NCBI GenBank assembly: GCA_905372865.1
Contig: CAJPQT010000001.1
Location: 186,001-250,000 of the forward strand
Direction: 5' to 3'
Origin: an uncultured Centipeda sp.
GTDB taxonomy: Bacteria; Bacillota; Negativicutes; Selenomonadales; Selenomonadaceae
DNA: 64,000 bases
Shown here: in pieces, positions 46,340 to 54,061 of the stretch
Position numbering within the stretch: position 1 is the first letter of the stretch
Layout: the number at the start of each line of letters is the position of its first letter
Program-made: the position numbers and the translations under genes
Notes under the pieces: model-generated
The model's input: only the letters and a program-made list of their open reading frames with translations
The model's database searches: none
Told to the model about the DNA's origin: nothing

Positions 46340-46539
46340 GTGCACACCTCCATTCGTATGATCTCCGCCGGACACTCACGACTGCACATACCGCAGCCGA
46401 CACAGCGTGCAGGATCGACCACCGCATAGAGCCCGCGCCTAACGGAGATTGCTCCACGCGGGCACACACTCTGACACGTTCCGCAGGCAACGCAGCTTCC
46501 GCGTTCAACAACAGGGAGTGGCCGTTTCCTCGTCCCCAT
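46336..46539 (-). CDS. 2[4Fe-4S] ferredoxin-type protein
   Basis: The 67-residue protein has two full cluster motifs: CVACGTCQSVCP (Cys16, 19, 22, 26) and CVGCGMCSRECP (Cys46, 49, 52, 56). A basic N-terminal extension precedes the first motif. ATG 46539 is about 7 bases after GAGGAGGGG and lies inside the end of the ArsR gene (35-base overlap). It is probably the electron carrier for the adjacent membrane protein. Confidence 0.9.
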   Translation of the reverse strand: MGTRKRPLPVVERGSCVACGTCQSVCPRGAISVRRGLYAVVDPARCVGCGMCSRECPAEIIRMEVCT

Positions 46540-46843
46540 GAGCCGCCCCCTCCTCGTCTGCCCCACAGAGCAGCGCACGCAAGATCTTTGCAACACGCGC
46601 ATCCTTCAACTGATAAGCAACCTCGAGCCCGCTGCGTTCTCCACGGATCAGCCCCGCCTGGCGCAGCTTGCTCAGATGCTGCGACACGGTGGACTGCGGT
46701 GCATCCAGACAATCCTGCATATAGGAGACATTACAGCTCCCCTCGCGCAGGAGGCGGCGTACAATACAGAGCCGTACGGGATGCGCCAATGCCCGCAAGA
46801 AATCTGCGGCCTCCTCGAGACGTTCCTGATCCTCAAGCACCAT
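46505..46843 (-). CDS. ArsR-family transcriptional regulator
   Basis: The 112-residue winged-helix protein has LRALAHPVRLCIVRRLL, and APQSTVSQHLSKLRQAGLI is the recognition helix. Cysteines lie at 26, 37, 45, 93, 111 and 112. There is no canonical ELCVCDL metal motif; the position beside a CoA-disulfide reductase/rhodanese suggests a thiol/persulfide or redox sensor (inferred). ATG 46843 is 7 bases after AAGGAGAG and overlaps the reductase stop by 11 bases. It probably binds the palindrome at 48531-48558. Confidence 0.88.
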   Translation of the reverse strand: MVLEDQERLEEAADFLRALAHPVRLCIVRRLLREGSCNVSYMQDCLDAPQSTVSQHLSKLRQAGLIRGERSGLEVAYQLKDARVAKILRALLCGADEEGAAHGDEETATPCC

Positions 46844-48503
46844 ATGATTTCTCTCCTTCACACTGCATCTTCATGTAGGTATAGCCGCCGACCAGATTCT
46901 TTACAGTGAGACCATGCGCCCGCAAAATCTGCTCTGCAAGATAGCCGCGCAGCCCCATCTTGCAGCAGACGACGATCGGTACCTGCGGATCGAATTCATG
47001 CAGACGCTCGCGCAGCTGAGGCAAAGGAATGCGCTGCGCCCCTGCGATCTCGCCCGCATGATATTCCTCCGGCGGGCGAACGTCGATGAGCCTTGCCCCT
47101 GCCGCAAGTTCCGCCGAAAGCTCGTGTGGGAGAAGCGGAATACTCCTGCCCTGCAGAATATTTTCTGCTGCATAGCCGGCCATATTCACGGGATCTTTCG
47201 CTGCGGAATACGGCGGTGCATAGGACAGCTCAAACTCTTCCAAATCCGCAACCGTGAGCGACCGCCCGATGGCAGAGGCAAGAACATCGATGCGCTTGTC
47301 CACGCCCTCCGCACCGATTGCCTGCGCCCCCAGTACAACACCGTCCGAAAGACGGAAAATCAGCTTGAGTGCAACCTCCTTTGCCCCCGGATAATAGGCC
47401 ACATGATGGCGCGGGAAAATCACCGTAAAGCGATAATCCTTTCCGTACACCATCCCCGCTGACTGGAGGGCTCGCTCGTTCTGCCCCGTTGCCGCTGCCG
47501 TAAGACCAAATACCTTGAGCGCGGCAGTTCCAACTACGCCGCGATAGGCACGCGCCTCCCCTGCCATACGATCCGCGGCCAGACGTGCCTGACGATTGGC
47601 GGGTCCCGCAAGCGGAAGCGCCACAGCTTTTCTTGTCTGTGTGGAGCATGTCAGCACAGCATCTCCAACTGCATAGACATGGGGAACATTGGTCGCCATA
47701 TATTCATCGACCAGAATATGCCCGCGCTCCCCGAGCGCAATGCCGCTCCCGTCGAGGAACGATGTATCGGGACGCACGCCGATCGCAAGCGCGACGAAAT
47801 CCCCATGTACCATACGCCCACTGGAAAGACGTACGCAGATCCCACCATCCTCCTGCTCCTCAAATCCGGCAACTCCATCCCCAAGCGCAAGCTCTACGCC
47901 GTGCCTACGCAGCTCATCCTCAAGCAGGGAAATCATATCTGTGTCGAAGATCGGAAGGATATGCGGCATCGCCTCGACCAGAGTAACCGACAGCTCTCGC
48001 TCACACAGATTTTCCGCAAGCTCCACGCCGATGAAGCCGCCGCCGACCACAACAACGCTGCCGCCCGTACCGATAAAGGAACGAATGCGATCCGCATCCT
48101 GCACACTGCGCAACGTCGCGATACGCGGATGATCGATGCCGGGGATCGGCGGACGCAGCGGCTTTGCCCCCGGAGAGAGCAGAAGCGCATCATAACTTTC
48201 CGTGTATACGCCGTCCGCAGAGCGCACCTCTACGGTACGATTTTCCGTATCCACACGTGTGACCTCACTGCACACACGCACGTCGACGTTATACATCCCA
48301 CGGAACTTCTCAGGAGTTTGGAGGAGCAAGTCCCTCCGCTCAGCGATGACATCGCCGACATAGTACGGCAGCCCACAGTTTGCAAAGGATATATCCTCCC
48401 CACGCTCAAAGAGAACGATCTCCGCATGCTCATCCAATCGGCGCAGACGTGCCGCAGCCGTCGCTCCGCCTGCCACTCCACCGACAATAATATACTTGCT
48501 CAC
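46833..48503 (-). CDS. CoA-disulfide reductase with C-terminal rhodanese domain
   Basis: The 556-residue flavoprotein starts YIIVGGVAGGATAAARLRR and has SFANCGLPYYVG with redox Cys43, the single-cysteine signature of CoADR. NADH and FAD motifs follow (VVVVGGGFIGVELAEN, VYAVGDAV). Residues about 460-545 form a rhodanese domain (LIDVRPPEEYHAGEIAGA) with active Cys514 in CKMGLRGY. Known CoADR-rhodanese proteins reduce CoA disulfide, persulfides or polysulfide. The start is GTG at 48503, 7 bases after GGAGG; it overlaps a minimal ATG-TGA reading frame. Confidence 0.93.
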   Translation of the reverse strand: MSKYIIVGGVAGGATAAARLRRLDEHAEIVLFERGEDISFANCGLPYYVGDVIAERRDLLLQTPEKFRGMYNVDVRVCSEVTRVDTENRTVEVRSADGVYTESYDALLLSPGAKPLRPPIPGIDHPRIATLRSVQDADRIRSFIGTGGSVVVVGGGFIGVELAENLCERELSVTLVEAMPHILPIFDTDMISLLEDELRRHGVELALGDGVAGFEEQEDGGICVRLSSGRMVHGDFVALAIGVRPDTSFLDGSGIALGERGHILVDEYMATNVPHVYAVGDAVLTCSTQTRKAVALPLAGPANRQARLAADRMAGEARAYRGVVGTAALKVFGLTAAATGQNERALQSAGMVYGKDYRFTVIFPRHHVAYYPGAKEVALKLIFRLSDGVVLGAQAIGAEGVDKRIDVLASAIGRSLTVADLEEFELSYAPPYSAAKDPVNMAGYAAENILQGRSIPLLPHELSAELAAGARLIDVRPPEEYHAGEIAGAQRIPLPQLRERLHEFDPQVPIVVCCKMGLRGYLAEQILRAHGLTVKNLVGGYTYMKMQCEGEKSYGA

Positions 48504-48530
48504 ATGAATTCCTCCTCTTATCTAATCACT

Positions 48531-48567
48531 ATATCCATATATTACGATATAAAGATATTTATGTCAA
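48531..48567 (-). promoter_or_regulatory. Promoter with ArsR-type operator for CoA-disulfide reductase operon
   Basis: Minus strand shows a perfect -35 TTGACA (48562-48567), 17-base spacer and -10 TAATAT (48539-48544). The spacer and -10 lie in a 12-4-12 inverted repeat, ATATCTTTATAT-CGTA-ATATATGGATAT (48531-48558), with 10 of 12 positions matching. This is the size and AT-rich style of ArsR/SmtB operators, so the operon's own regulator is the likely ligand. Confidence 0.75.
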
Positions 48568-48568
48568 T

Positions 48569-48598
48569 AAAAAACTGAGAGTACATAAGCACCCTCAG
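48569..48598 (-). terminator. Rho-independent terminator after exported protein gene
   Basis: CTGAGGGTGC pairs with GTACTCTCAG (G-U pairs included) around a short loop (48575-48598), followed by six U residues on the minus strand. It is immediately upstream of the CoA-disulfide reductase promoter. Confidence 0.82.
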
Positions 48599-48645
48599 AT
48601 CAAATCATTTTCTCCTTGTAAAACATATGGGGTTTCGTTCGGATA

Positions 48646-49287
48646 CTAAAGCCCCAAATCCCCCATCTTTATTTCCTCTACACGACCGTGTTCGACCTCA
48701 AAGGCAAAACCAACGGTTGGATCTTCCTCGGAAAAGTAGATGTAATCCTCCCCATAGACCATACTCGGCTCACCATAGACGCGCCGCAGCTCCTCGACGG
48801 GCGTTCCGATCTGAACCCCCTTGCCCGATGTGAGTGCACTGTGTTTTGACACCTTGACCAAACGCACCACGCCATCGACGAAATCAAGGGAGAGTCCATC
48901 TGTATAGTCATATTCGACCACTTCTTTGCCCGCATAACGCATGGAGCGCTCCGTCTCCACCTCAAACGGTGCGCCATAGCGCGCACGCACATCAGCCTCA
49001 GACGCCCCGTACGCAATCTCACCGAGCACCAATGCATCATGTACGATACGCACAGCCGATCGCTGTTCCTCCACACGCTTCTGGCGCATCGCATCGGTCT
49101 CGCGTTTTGCCGCATCATCCGCCAAGAGGGTCTGATCGACCGAATCTCGTGCAATGGTGATCCGTTTCGCGCCATCTGCACCAGGCGGTGCGGTCACTGC
49201 AGCGCGAAATACATCCAATGCTATGCTTCCCACAACTCCGGCAATGACGGCGATTCCAACGAATACTGCTCCCATCCGTATATTCAA
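48646..49287 (-). CDS. Exported or membrane-anchored protein of unknown function, paralog of 49366-49839
   Basis: The 213-residue protein has a hydrophobic N-terminal segment (about 5-26) without a clear cleavage site, then a charged helical stretch. The C-terminal 130 residues contain YGASEADVRARYGAPFEVE and later GTPVEELRRVYGEPSMVYG, two copies of a similar unit, and end GFAFEVEHGRVEEIKMG. It is clearly related to the neighbouring gene. The start seems to be TTG at 49287 after GGGGGAGAG; ATG at 49275 is the alternative. The fold may resemble small SmpA/BamE-like lipoproteins, but that is a guess. Confidence 0.78.
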   Translation of the reverse strand: MNIRMGAVFVGIAVIAGVVGSIALDVFRAAVTAPPGADGAKRITIARDSVDQTLLADDAAKRETDAMRQKRVEEQRSAVRIVHDALVLGEIAYGASEADVRARYGAPFEVETERSMRYAGKEVVEYDYTDGLSLDFVDGVVRLVKVSKHSALTSGKGVQIGTPVEELRRVYGEPSMVYGEDYIYFSEEDPTVGFAFEVEHGRVEEIKMGDLGL

Positions 49288-49365
49288 AAACGCTCTCTCC
49301 CCCGGGTCATATACCTGTCAGCGGCTAACACTCAATATGTCGTTGCTCCATCCCACGGAACAAAC

Positions 49366-49839
49366 TCAGCGGATTAGCCCCATCCTGATTTCGTCAACAC
49401 GCCCATTCTCGATCTCAAAGGTAAATCCAATGGACGTGTTTCCCTCTGCAAAGTAGATGTATTTGTCCCCACGGATGGCATCCGGCTGCCCATACGTCGC
49501 AATGAGCGCATTCACATCAGTACCGACAGCGATATTTGCCGCAGTCTGCACACCGTTGCGCGCGCCAATCTCAACCTGATGAACTGCACCATCCACAAAG
49601 ACGATGTCGAAGTCATTTCCGTATTCCCATTCGGTCGCCTGTCCGCCCGTGTAGACCGGATTGAACTTCGTCTCAACCTCACGCGGTGCACCATAGACAC
49701 TACGAACATAGGACTCGGACGCACCGTACTCAATACCGCCAACGACGAGAGCATCCTGCGGAACAGCCGCCTCTGCCGCTCCACCGATAAGAACAGCACC
49801 CATTGCAAGACACGCAATCTGTTTTCCATAGCTGAACAT
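49366..49839 (-). CDS. Secreted protein of unknown function, paralog of 48646-49287
   Basis: The 157-residue protein has a Sec signal peptide (hydrophobic to about 24, AEA cleavage). The mature part has YGASESYVRSVYGAPREVE, FDIVFVDGAVHQVEIG, GTDVNALIATYGQPDAI and a final IGFTFEIENGRVDEIRMG, matching the downstream gene along its length. ATG 49839 follows AAGGAG by about 9 bases. Each protein seems to contain two similar half-units, so an ancient internal duplication was followed by gene duplication. Confidence 0.8.
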   Translation of the reverse strand: MFSYGKQIACLAMGAVLIGGAAEAAVPQDALVVGGIEYGASESYVRSVYGAPREVETKFNPVYTGGQATEWEYGNDFDIVFVDGAVHQVEIGARNGVQTAANIAVGTDVNALIATYGQPDAIRGDKYIYFAEGNTSIGFTFEIENGRVDEIRMGLIR

Positions 49840-49913
49840 GATACACATCTCCTTTGCGCAAAAACATTCGTTGATAAACTTCAGATGTTATGAAGAATTA
49901 TAAGAAAAAACGC

Positions 49914-49951
49914 TGAAAAGCCTCTGAATACTTTCATTCAGAGGCTTTTCA
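49914..49951 (-). terminator. Long perfect hairpin, probable back-up terminator after nifJ
   Basis: A perfect 16-bp stem around a 6-base loop with TTTT at the 3' side of the stem. On the minus strand a T-rich run follows. It lies downstream of the main nifJ terminator and before the promoter region of the next gene. Confidence 0.7.
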
Positions 49952-49957
49952 TAGATG

Positions 49958-49974
49958 GTTGCCGAATAGGCAAC
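49958..49974 (-). repeat. Small hairpin between two terminators
   Basis: GTTGCC-5-GGCAAC makes a 6-bp stem between the hairpins at 49914-49951 and 49978-50017. No U-run follows it directly. Confidence 0.5.
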
Positions 49975-49977
49975 TAC

Positions 49978-50017
49978 AAAAAAGAACTGTTGAACGAAAT
50001 CTTCATTCAACAGTTCT
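49978..50017 (-). terminator. Rho-independent terminator after nifJ
   Basis: AGAACTGTTGAA pairs perfectly with TTCAACAGTTCT (12 bp) around an 11-base loop, then six U residues on the minus strand. It starts 14 bases after the nifJ stop. Confidence 0.92.
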
Positions 50018-50030
50018 CTCTCATATAGGC

Positions 50031-53000
50031 TTACGCCTTTCCTGCAAGTTTCTTATAGTTGTTGTAACGTACCTCAGCATCCTTCTGCGTCTTCTCGAAG
50101 AGTGCTTCCGCCGCCTCGGGGAAGTTGCTCTTGAGGCTGATGTAGCGGTTCTCGCCGAGCAGGAATTCCTGGAACTTCGAGAAGTCCGGTTCCTTCGAGT
50201 CGAGCATGAACGGATTCTTGCCCGCCTCAATGAGCTGCGGATTGTAGCGGTAGTTCGCCCAATAGCCGCACTCGACCGCGAGCTTACCCTCAAGCTGTGC
50301 ACAGCCCATGCCCTTGCGGATTCCGTGGTTGATACACGGCGAGTAGGCAATGATAAGGGACGGTCCCGGATATGCTTCCGCTTCGCTGATCGCCTTGAGC
50401 ACCTGATTCTGGTCGGAGCCCATGTCGATCTGCGCCACATAGACGTAGCCGTAGGACATCGCCATCATGCCGAGATCCTTCTTCTTCGTCTTCTTGCCCG
50501 TCGCGGCAAATTCTGCAATCGCCGCCGCAGGAGTCGACTTCGATGCCTGTCCGCCCGTGTTCGAGTAGACCTCGGTATCAAAGACCATAATGTTGACATC
50601 CTCGCCCGAAGCAAGCACGTGATCCACGCCGCCAAAGCCGATGTCGTATGCCCAGCCATCACCGCCGAAAATCCACTGCGAACGCTTGACGAAGTAGTCA
50701 TTGTCCTTGTAGATGCGGCAGAGAAGCTCGTCCGTCCCCTTCTCCTTCTCAAGCAGCTCGCGCAGGAGGTCGGCGCGGTCACGCGTGCCCTCACCGCTGT
50801 CGCGCTTTTCGAGCCAGAGCTGCATTGCTGCCTGAAGCTCGGCAGAGCCCTTCTTCTCCTCGAGTGCCTGTGTCACCGCCGCCGCGATGGACTCACGCAC
50901 TGCCTTCGTGCCGAGCAGCATGCCAAGGCCATACTCTGCATTGTCCTCGAACAGCGAGTTTGCCCATGCAGGACCGTACCCCTTCGGGTTCTTCGTATAC
51001 GGGATTGCAGGTGCGCTTGCGCCCCAAATGGAGGAGCAGCCCGTTGCATTGGCGATCATCATGCGGTCGCCGAAAAGCTGCGTGACGAGCTTTGCGTACG
51101 GTGTTTCGCCGCAGCCTGCGCACGCACCCGAGAACTCGAAGAGTGGCTGCTCGAACTGCGAGCCGATGACCGTCGTCTTCTTCATCGCGACGTTCTTGAC
51201 CGAGACCTTCTCCGTGTCCACGCCATAGTCAAAGTACTTCTGCGCATCGCGGAGGTTGTCGTCGAGCAGTGTCATATCGAGCGCCTTGCCCGGGCAGACC
51301 TGTGCACAGTTGCCGCAGCCGAGGCAGTCAAGCGTCGAGACGGCAATCGTGAGGTTCAACCCCTTCGCCGGACGTGACTTCACGGACTGCATCCCCTCGG
51401 GCGCTGCTGCAAGCTCCTCATCCGTCGTCAGCACAGGACGAATCGTTGCGTGCGGGCAGACAAAGGAGCACTGATTACACTGGATACACTTCTCCGGACG
51501 CCATACGGGGACGGAGATCGCCGTGCCGCGCTTCTCGAACGCCGTACCGCCGACGGGGAACGTGCCGTCCTCCATGCTGAGCAGCTCGGAGATTTTGAGC
51601 TTGTCGCCCTCCTGACGGTTCATGACGTTCTGGATCTTCGTGATGAATTCCGGCGTCTTTGCGTTGACCGGAACCTCCTCATCCACGGCATCCTTCCACT
51701 CGGCAGGAACATTCACGCGGTGGAGCGACTCGATGCCGTGATCGATCGCACCGTTGTTCATGTTGACGACCTTCTCGCCCTTGCTGCCGTAGGATGTGAT
51801 AACTGCGTCCTTGAGATACTTGACCGCATCTTCGATGGGGATGATGTTCGCGAGCTTGAAGAACGCCGACTGCATGACCATGTTGAAACGTCCGCCGAGA
51901 CCGAGCTCGCGGGCGATATGAACCGCATCCACCGTGTAGAACTGAATATCGTTGGAGGCGATGTAGCGGCGCATCGACGCAGGCAGATGCGTGTTCAGCT
52001 CCTCATCCGACCAGAACGTATTGAGGAGGAACGTGCCGCCCTTCTTGAGACCTGCGAGGAGGTCGTACTGACGGACATAGGACTGCTGCGAGCAGGAGAT
52101 GAAGTCCGCTTTGTTGATGAGGTACGGGCTGATGATGGGTGACTTACCGAAGCGCAGGTGGCTCATCGTGATGCCGCCCGACTTCTTCGAGTCGTATGCA
52201 AAGTATGCCTGCGCATACATATCCGTCTTGTCGCCGATGATTTTGATCGCACTCTTGTTCGCACCGACCGTGCCGTCCGAGCCGAGCCCCCAGAACTTGC
52301 ACGCTGTCGTTCCCTCTTTCGTAAGGTTGACATCGCCGTGGATCGGTGTGAGGCTGCGGTGCGTGACATCGTCAACGATACCGAGCGTAAAGCCGTGCAT
52401 CGGCTCATCCTTTTTCAGTTCCTCGTAGACCGCGAAGACCTGATCCGGCGTCGTGTCCTTGCCGCCGAGACCATAGCGTCCGCCGACGATGACGGGGTTC
52501 ATCCCCGAGCTGTAGTACGCCGCCTTGACATCGAGGTAAAGCGGCTCGCCGAGCGATCCCGGCTCCTTTGTGCGGTCGAGGACAGCGACCTTCTGCACCG
52601 TCTTCGGGAGATACTTGAAGAAGTGCTCGACCGAGAACGGACGATAGAGGTGAACGGAGAGCAGCCCGACCTTCTCGCCCTGTGCGTTGAGGTATTCGGC
52701 AACCTCCTCCGCCGTCTGACAAACCGACCCCATTGCGATGATGACGCGATCCGCATCGGGCGCGCCGTAGTAGTCGAAGAGGTGGTGCTCACGGCCCGTG
52801 ATCTTCGCCATCTGCGCCATCGCCTCTTCAACGAGCTCGGGAATGGCATCGTAGTAGCGGTTGACTGCCTCGCGGCCCTGGAAGTAGATGTCTGGGTTCT
52901 GTGCCGTACCGCGTACTGCCGGATGGTCCGGGTTGAGTGCACGGCGGCGGAACTCATTGACCGCATCCCAGTCGAGAATCTTCGCGAGATCGGCATAGTC

Positions 53001-53558
53001 CACGACCTCGATCTTCTGAATCTCGTGCGAAGTGCGGAAGCCGTCAAAGAAGTTGATGAACGGAATGCGTCCCTTGATGGCAACGAGATGCGCCACCGCA
53101 GCGAGATCCATGACCTCCTGCACGCTCGACTCAGCGAGCATGGCAACACCTGTCTGACGTGCCGCCATGACATCCTGATGATCGCCGAAGATGTTCAGTG
53201 AGGACGCTGCAATCGCACGCGCACTGACATGGAACACGCCCGGCAGGAGTTCGCCCGCGATCTTGTACATATTCGGAATCATGAGCAGGAGTCCCTGCGA
53301 TGCTGTATAGGTCGTCGTGAGTGCACCGGCTTGGAGTGATCCATGCACTGCACCGGCAGCGCCAGCCTCCGACTGCATTTCGATGAGACGTACCTTCTGT
53401 CCGAAGATATTCTTCATCCCCTTTGCAGCAAGGCTGTCGACGTGCTCTGCCATCGGCGAGGACGGCGTGATCGGATAGATCGCCGCCACATCCGTGAAGG
53501 CATAGGAGATATAGCCGGCAGCTGTGTTGCCGTCCATCGTCTTCATTTTCTTGGCCAT
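50031..53558 (-). CDS. nifJ: Pyruvate:ferredoxin (flavodoxin) oxidoreductase
   Basis: This single-chain enzyme of 1175 residues oxidises pyruvate to acetyl-CoA and CO2, reducing ferredoxin. The N-terminus (DGNTAAGYISYAFTDVAAIYPITPSSPMAE) is the pyruvate-binding domain I. Two [4Fe-4S] motifs, CIQCNQCSFVCPH near residue 690 and CLGCGNCAQVCPGKAL near 749, are present, as is the C-terminal TPP domain with GDGWAYDIGFGG near 973 and VYSNTGGQ. ACAGCGETPYAKL supplies the third-cluster cysteines. GGGGAG precedes the ATG. Length and domain order are normal for the anaerobic enzyme. Confidence 0.97.
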   Translation of the reverse strand: MAKKMKTMDGNTAAGYISYAFTDVAAIYPITPSSPMAEHVDSLAAKGMKNIFGQKVRLIEMQSEAGAAGAVHGSLQAGALTTTYTASQGLLLMIPNMYKIAGELLPGVFHVSARAIAASSLNIFGDHQDVMAARQTGVAMLAESSVQEVMDLAAVAHLVAIKGRIPFINFFDGFRTSHEIQKIEVVDYADLAKILDWDAVNEFRRRALNPDHPAVRGTAQNPDIYFQGREAVNRYYDAIPELVEEAMAQMAKITGREHHLFDYYGAPDADRVIIAMGSVCQTAEEVAEYLNAQGEKVGLLSVHLYRPFSVEHFFKYLPKTVQKVAVLDRTKEPGSLGEPLYLDVKAAYYSSGMNPVIVGGRYGLGGKDTTPDQVFAVYEELKKDEPMHGFTLGIVDDVTHRSLTPIHGDVNLTKEGTTACKFWGLGSDGTVGANKSAIKIIGDKTDMYAQAYFAYDSKKSGGITMSHLRFGKSPIISPYLINKADFISCSQQSYVRQYDLLAGLKKGGTFLLNTFWSDEELNTHLPASMRRYIASNDIQFYTVDAVHIARELGLGGRFNMVMQSAFFKLANIIPIEDAVKYLKDAVITSYGSKGEKVVNMNNGAIDHGIESLHRVNVPAEWKDAVDEEVPVNAKTPEFITKIQNVMNRQEGDKLKISELLSMEDGTFPVGGTAFEKRGTAISVPVWRPEKCIQCNQCSFVCPHATIRPVLTTDEELAAAPEGMQSVKSRPAKGLNLTIAVSTLDCLGCGNCAQVCPGKALDMTLLDDNLRDAQKYFDYGVDTEKVSVKNVAMKKTTVIGSQFEQPLFEFSGACAGCGETPYAKLVTQLFGDRMMIANATGCSSIWGASAPAIPYTKNPKGYGPAWANSLFEDNAEYGLGMLLGTKAVRESIAAAVTQALEEKKGSAELQAAMQLWLEKRDSGEGTRDRADLLRELLEKEKGTDELLCRIYKDNDYFVKRSQWIFGGDGWAYDIGFGGVDHVLASGEDVNIMVFDTEVYSNTGGQASKSTPAAAIAEFAATGKKTKKKDLGMMAMSYGYVYVAQIDMGSDQNQVLKAISEAEAYPGPSLIIAYSPCINHGIRKGMGCAQLEGKLAVECGYWANYRYNPQLIEAGKNPFMLDSKEPDFSKFQEFLLGENRYISLKSNFPEAAEALFEKTQKDAEVRYNNYKKLAGKA

Positions 53559-53818
53559 GTTACTGCTCCCCTCTCAATGGAAATGCGTCCGCATTCCAAA
53601 ATAATGTTAAAATATAACCACATGAGCAAAGAATTTGTCCCCTCACACATTTTTGATAAAAAGAATCAAAAAGAATATCTATGGAGGAATACTGATTCAA
53701 TACTTTCTGTTTATTATACAACGGAACATGGGGGTTGTAAACAGGATAGACCTTCTCAGTGCTGTAAAAGACTGTGTTTTCTCATTGTTTTTTTTGATAA
53801 AAATATCCTATTATCCTA

Positions 53819-53846
53819 TAAAAAATGAGCTGCCGATCAGCAGCTC
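53819..53846 (-). terminator. Rho-independent terminator after small ORF downstream of corA
   Basis: GAGCTGC pairs perfectly with GCAGCTC around a 6-base loop (53827-53846), followed on the minus strand by a run of U residues. The stop codon of the small ORF lies inside the hairpin. Confidence 0.85.
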
Positions 53847-54061
53847 GTTTTTCCAAGCAAAGGGTGTTCCGTTGGTCTGAGATCGCGTATGCGTATGAGA
53901 TGAAGTGCCTCCGGAAGATCAATGTCGCGTCGGTTCTTCCCCTCTTCATACACATAGACAGGGTGTTCGACCCCGATCTCACTCGCGGGCATATAGACAT
54001 ACTCATTCGTATTCCGATCACCGAAGATAATGCCGCGCAGCAGCTGTGCCTCGCGTATCAA
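53837..54061 (-). CDS. Small hypothetical protein coupled to corA
   Basis: The 74-residue product has no family I recognise. It contains VYMPASEIGVEHPVYVYEEG, then a basic Arg/Lys-rich tail. The ATG overlaps the corA stop by 4 bases (ATGA), which is good evidence for translation. There is no signal peptide or membrane segment. The terminator hairpin swallows its stop codon. Confidence 0.6.
   Translation of the reverse strand: MIREAQLLRGIIFGDRNTNEYVYMPASEIGVEHPVYVYEEGKNRRDIDLPEALHLIRIRDLRPTEHPLLGKTSC

Noticed and set aside
53635..53880. Plus-strand frame of about 80 codons between nifJ and the small corA-linked gene
   Set aside because: Very Ile/Lys-rich from AT-rich intergenic DNA, runs across a terminator and into the opposite gene.
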